From positions 1,164,501 to 1,228,500 of the forward strand of contig NZ_QRGO01000001.1 of NCBI RefSeq assembly GCF_003367195.1: a stretch of DNA of 64,000 nucleotides, written 5' to 3'. Origin of the DNA: Undibacter mobilis. GTDB lineage: Bacteria > Pseudomonadota > Alphaproteobacteria > Rhizobiales > Xanthobacteraceae. Positions 60,701-64,000 of this stretch are shown in pieces. Position numbers and translations under genes: made by a program. Position 1 is the stretch's first letter. Each line of letters starts with the position of its first letter. Under the pieces are notes generated by a model. It worked only from the letters and a program-made list of their open reading frames with translations, was not told the origin of the DNA and ran no database searches.

Positions 60701-61189
60701 TCAGAAGTCCAGCGGCGCGTTGTCGACGACTTCTTTCATCACGAAAAAGGTCCGGGTCTGCCGGACGCCCGGCATGGCGATCAGTCTTTCGCCATGCAGC
60801 TTGTTGAAGTCGGCGATGTCACGGATGCGAATTTTCAGAAAATAATCGAAATCACCGGCAACGAGGTGACAGTCGAGGATGAACGGCATCTTCCGCGCCG
60901 CCGCCTCGAAGGCGCCGAAGCTTTCCGGCGTCGAGCGATCAAGCACCACGCCGACAATGACAAGGGTTCCGCGCTCCACCTTGGACGGCGCGACCTGACC
61001 CCGGAAGTTCAGCAGATAGCCGTCGGCGATCAGCCGTTGCACCCGGCGGTGGCAGGTGGCCGCGCTGGTATGGGTGCGCGCGGCCAGTTCGGCATTGGAG
61101 ATGCGACCGTCGGTCTGCAGCAGCTTGAGGATGCGGCGATCGACGCGGTCGAGATCGTCGGTCGTGGTGGCAGGGTCCTTCATCGCCAT
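60701..61189 (-). CDS. Lrp/AsnC family transcriptional regulator
   Basis: 162 residues from ATG 61189 (ATG 61183 possible). N-terminal HTH (about 12-60, LDRVDRRILKLLQTDGRISNAELAARTHTSAATCHRRVQRLIADGYL) and a C-terminal RAM effector domain (about 75-150, HLVAGDFDYFLKIRIRDIADF). It lies upstream of the dpp-type operon on the same strand, so it may control that operon in response to an amino acid or peptide. Confidence 0.93.
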   Translation of the reverse strand: MAMKDPATTTDDLDRVDRRILKLLQTDGRISNAELAARTHTSAATCHRRVQRLIADGYLLNFRGQVAPSKVERGTLVIVGVVLDRSTPESFGAFEAAARKMPFILDCHLVAGDFDYFLKIRIRDIADFNKLHGERLIAMPGVRQTRTFFVMKEVVDNAPLDF

Positions 61190-61339
61190 ATCCAGGGTCT
61201 CGCGCGTGCTTGACGCTCGTCTCGGCGGCGCACCGGCCCTCAGCCGCTGCAATTACACCTATCGCAATGGCTGAACCGCGACAACGCGCCGGCGGCCGAG
61301 CCGGCCCGCGCGTGAAACATCTACTGGATAAGGGGAAAT

Positions 61340-61415
61340 TGGTGGAGCCAGGCGGGATCGAACCGCCGACCTCCTGCATGCCATGCAGGCGCTCTCCCAG
61401 CTGAGCTATGGCCCC
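61340..61415 (-). tRNA. tRNA-Ala (anticodon GGC)
   Basis: 76 nt including the encoded CCA. Acceptor GGGGCCA/TGGCTCC with the G3-U70 wobble pair that defines alanine; anticodon loop ATGGCAT between CCTGC/GCAGG gives GGC; T-arm GGTTCGATCC. Confidence 0.97.
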
Positions 61416-61499
61416 GTAACGGGAGGAGATGACTAGTCGGAAACGGGAGAAAAAGCAAAGGGTCCGATTAGTCCAGGCAACAGACCGGTCTTGCCGGTC

Positions 61500-61907
61500 T
61501 TATTGTTCCTCTTCCTTCTCGATGCCGTCGCCGATGATATCGGTGACGTCGTCATCGCCTTCTTCCTCTTCCTGGATGAAGGCATCGTCGTCAAGACCCT
61601 CGTCGTCGGCCTCGATTTCGTCTTCCTCGGCGACGATTTCGCCCTTCTTCTTGGGCTTACCCTTCTGCTCGTTGTCGGCGTCCTCGAGCGAGACGAATTC
61701 GGCGTCTGCGGTCTCCGGAACGATCGACTCGACCTCCTGCGCCTGAGCGGGGCGAGCGGCCTCGGGGCGTCCGCGCGACTGCGGCGGCGCGACGATGGGA
61801 ACGATCTTGCCCGTGTAGGGCGAAATCACCGGCGACTTGCCCATGTCGTAAAATTTACGACCGGTATCCGGGCAGATGCGCTTGGTGCCGAGTTCGGTTT
61901 TGGCCAC
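61500..61907 (-). CDS. TIGR02300 family protein
   Basis: 135 residues. The conserved N-terminus MAKTELGTKRICPDTGRKFYDMGKSPVISPYTGKIVPI marks this alphaproteobacterial family; the usual FYDLN is FYDMG here. The rest is a highly acidic, probably disordered tail (Glu/Asp-rich, about 60-135). One CxxxG-like motif might bind metal with partners. Function unknown. It is divergent from aroA by about 200 bp. Confidence 0.9.
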   Translation of the reverse strand: MAKTELGTKRICPDTGRKFYDMGKSPVISPYTGKIVPIVAPPQSRGRPEAARPAQAQEVESIVPETADAEFVSLEDADNEQKGKPKKKGEIVAEEDEIEADDEGLDDDAFIQEEEEGDDDVTDIIGDGIEKEEEQ

Positions 61908-62104
61908 GTTCGAGCGTCCTAAGAAATGCCGTTGAAAATCATGGGTCGGATTGGCGCTTCACTTGGCTAGTTGCGAGGCCACTGTCAATAGCGGGAAACG
62001 GGCCGGAATTGGGCGGATGCCCCTGCAGGGTGACGCCAGGTTCGCCTGCATGGTAGACGGCGCCACGATTGCCCTTTTCGACGCGCGTTAAAGGATACCC
62101 AGCC

Positions 62105-63445
62105 TTGAGCGAGGCCTCCCTCACCCCCCTTTCCGCCCGTTCCGGTGGGCCCCTGACCGGCCGCCTCCGGGTGCCAGGCGACAAGTCGATTTCCCACCGG
62201 GCATTGATTCTCGGCGCGATGACGGTCGGCGAAACCACCATTTCCGGGCTTCTGGAGGGCGAGGACGTCCTGAACACCGCCGGTGCCATGCGGGCGCTGG
62301 GCGCCAAGGTCGAGAACCTCGGCGGTGGTACCTGGCGTATCCACGGCGTCGGCGTCGGCGGTTTTGCGGCACCAGCCGCGCCGCTCGATTTCGGCAATTC
62401 CGGCACCGGCTGCCGGCTGGTGATGGGCGCGGTGGCCGGCTGCCCGGTTACGGCGATCTTCGACGGCGATGCCTCCTTGCGAAAACGGCCGATGCGGCGA
62501 ATCCTCGATCCGCTTGAGAAAATGGGTGCTCGCGTCCTGGATCAGGCCGAAGGCGGCCGTCTGCCGATGACACTTCGCGGCGCGACCGACCCGCTGCCGA
62601 TCGAATACGAGACCCCGGTGGCCTCGGCGCAGATCAAGTCGGCCGTGCTGCTCGCCGGGCTGGCGGCGCCGGGCGAAACGATCGTCATCGAGCAGGAGGC
62701 CTCGCGCGACCATACCGAAAAGATGCTCAAGCATTTCGGCGCGAAGATCGTCAGCAAGCCGCATGGCGACCACGGCCGCCGCATCGTGCTGCAGGGTCAG
62801 CCCGAGCTTGAGCCCGCAAATGTCGCGGTGCCGGCCGATCCGTCCTCGGCGGCGTTTCCGCTGGTCGGGGCGCTGATCGTGCCGGACTCGGAGATCATCC
62901 TCGACGGTGTGATGCTCAACCCGTTGCGCACCGGACTGTTTACCACGTTGCGCGAAATGGGCGCCAAGATCGCCGAAGAGAACAAGCGCGACGACGGCGG
63001 CGAGGATGTCGCCGATCTGCGCGTGAGCTTTTCCGCGCTCAAGGGCGTCGATGTGCCGGCGGCCCGCGCGCCGTCGATGATCGACGAATATCTCATTCTC
63101 GCGGTGGCCGCGGCTTTCGCCGAGGGCGTAACGCGCATGCGCGGGCTCAAGGAATTGCGCGTCAAGGAAAGCGATCGCCTGGAAGCGACCGCCGACATGC
63201 TGCGCGTCAATGGCGTCAAGATCGAGATCGAGGACGACGATCTGATCGTGCATGGCATGGGCACGAACGGTGTGCCGGGCGGCGGCGAGGTGAAGACGCA
63301 TATGGACCACCGCATCGCCATGTCGGCGCTGATGATGGGCCTGGCGTCAAAAGAGCCCGTCCGTATTGACGATTCGGCCTTTATCGCCACCAGCTTCCCG
63401 GGCTTCGTCGATCTGATGAAGGGCCTGGGAGCGGAGTTGTCGTGA
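62105..63445 (+). CDS. aroA: 3-phosphoshikimate 1-carboxyvinyltransferase
   Basis: A 446-residue EPSP synthase of the shikimate pathway. [16 protein letters not shown] (Lys27 etc.) and [19 protein letters not shown] form the active site; [19 protein letters not shown] is near the C-terminus. The N-terminal form [16 protein letters not shown] resembles class II (Agrobacterium/Rhizobium-type) enzymes. TTG 62105 is chosen because AAAGGA lies 9 nt upstream; TTG 62069 would add 12 residues. The TGA stop overlaps the GTG of cmk (GTGA). Confidence 0.95.
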   Translation: MSEASLTPLSARSGGPLTGRLRVPGDKSISHRALILGAMTVGETTISGLLEGEDVLNTAGAMRALGAKVENLGGGTWRIHGVGVGGFAAPAAPLDFGNSGTGCRLVMGAVAGCPVTAIFDGDASLRKRPMRRILDPLEKMGARVLDQAEGGRLPMTLRGATDPLPIEYETPVASAQIKSAVLLAGLAAPGETIVIEQEASRDHTEKMLKHFGAKIVSKPHGDHGRRIVLQGQPELEPANVAVPADPSSAAFPLVGALIVPDSEIILDGVMLNPLRTGLFTTLREMGAKIAEENKRDDGGEDVADLRVSFSALKGVDVPAARAPSMIDEYLILAVAAAFAEGVTRMRGLKELRVKESDRLEATADMLRVNGVKIEIEDDDLIVHGMGTNGVPGGGEVKTHMDHRIAMSALMMGLASKEPVRIDDSAFIATSFPGFVDLMKGLGAELS

Positions 63446-64000
63446 TCATCGCCATCGACGGGCCGGCCGCGTCCGGCAAGGGCACGATCGGCAAGCGCCT
63501 TGCCGCGCATTACGGCCTGCGTCATCTCGACACCGGTCTGCTCTATCGCGCCGTCGGCAAGTCCGTGCTCGATGCCGGCAAGACGCCGGACGACAGAAAA
63601 GCGGCCATCGCCGCCGCGCAATCGCTCGACCTCACGCGTTTCGATGAAGCGACGCTGAAAGGTGCGGAAGCCGGCGAAGCCGCTTCGCATGTTTCGGCAA
63701 TTCCAGAAGTGCGCGCGGCGCTGGTCAATTATCAGCGCGCGTTTGCTGCGGAAAAGCCCGGCGCCGTGCTCGATGGTCGCGACATCGGCACCGTGATCTG
63801 TCCCGATGCTGACGTGAAGATCTTTGTCACCGCGGCGCCGGAAGTGCGCGCGACGAGGCGCGGCAATGAATATCGCGCCGCCGGCAAGGCGGTCGACGAC
63901 GCCACGGTGCTTGCCGACATCCGCAAGCGCGACGAGCGCGACTCCTCGCGGGCCGCATCGCCGCTGCGCCAGGCCGACGATGCCGTGCTGCTCGACACCA
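63442..64000 (+). CDS. cmk: Cytidylate kinase (partial)
   Basis: First 186 codons of CMP kinase; the end lies beyond the window. [19 protein letters not shown] is the P-loop, [12 protein letters not shown] the CMP-binding start, and [31 protein letters not shown] the nucleoside-binding core. It starts at GTG 63442, overlapping the aroA stop, so the two are coupled. In alphaproteobacteria rpsA normally follows. Confidence 0.96.
   Translation, partial: MIIAIDGPAASGKGTIGKRLAAHYGLRHLDTGLLYRAVGKSVLDAGKTPDDRKAAIAAAQSLDLTRFDEATLKGAEAGEAASHVSAIPEVRAALVNYQRAFAAEKPGAVLDGRDIGTVICPDADVKIFVTAAPEVRATRRGNEYRAAGKAVDDATVLADIRKRDERDSSRAASPLRQADDAVLLDT

Overview
The window is about 64 kb of GC-rich chromosomal DNA with the gene content and order of a Hyphomicrobiales (Rhizobiales) alphaproteobacterium, probably near Bradyrhizobium, Rhodopseudomonas or Xanthobacteraceae. 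This placement is inferred from dnaK-dnaJ-pmtA, lptC-lptA-lptB-rpoN-hpf-ptsN, families typical of alphaproteobacteria (DUF1150, DUF2244, TIGR02300, NDUFA9-like) and RpoH-type and Irr-type sites. I see no prophage, insertion sequence, CRISPR array or integrated island. Almost everything is core genome, so the interest lies mainly in regulation and in a few accessory operons.

Layout: 1-4.5 kb holds rsmI (cut by the window edge), an LpoA-like lipoprotein, hemW, rdgB and rph. 4.5-8.8 kb is a minus-strand copper-handling operon (His-rich exported protein, TolC-like lipoprotein, multicopper oxidase, cupredoxin, CusF-like protein). 8.9-10.7 kb is hrcA-grpE. 10.8-14.6 kb is an iron-type operon (imelysin, di-heme peroxidase, OprB-like porin) behind an Irr-box-like palindrome. 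16-19.8 kb is dnaK-dnaJ-pmtA with an RpoH promoter. 19.8-32.6 kb is mixed metabolism and repair (pyrF, dapB, gpmI, CoA transferase, alkyltransferase, nth, a DPH6-like ligase, pheT). 32.6-35.9 kb is pheS, rplT, rpmI and infC. 36-44.6 kb has two glycosyltransferases, a hydrolase, queG, a GST, uppP, an L-lactate-dehydrogenase-like enzyme and an NDUFA9-like protein. 44.7-51 kb has tRNA-Leu, RNase D, the Lpt genes, rpoN, hpf and ptsN. 51-54 kb has DUF1150, hsp20 and a SleB-type hydrolase. 54-61.2 kb is a complete Dpp-type ABC operon ending in a gamma-resorcylate-decarboxylase-like gene and preceded by an Lrp-family regulator. 61.3-64 kb has tRNA-Ala, a TIGR02300 protein, aroA and cmk (cut by the window edge).

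How it works together: the heat-shock genes are scattered but appear to share control. dnaK, grpE and hsp20 each carry a CTTG...ATAT RpoH-like promoter, and hsp20 also has a structured leader that hides its Shine-Dalgarno, like a ROSE RNA thermometer. Envelope functions (Lpt, UppP, SleB, LpoA-like) and translation genes (PheST, L20, L35, IF3, HPF, two tRNAs) make up most of the rest. Start-site reading shows an AUU start for infC and a probable CUG start for queG. The best candidate for a little-described system is the imelysin/di-heme peroxidase/porin operon. It is made of known families, and its function as a unit is inferred here.
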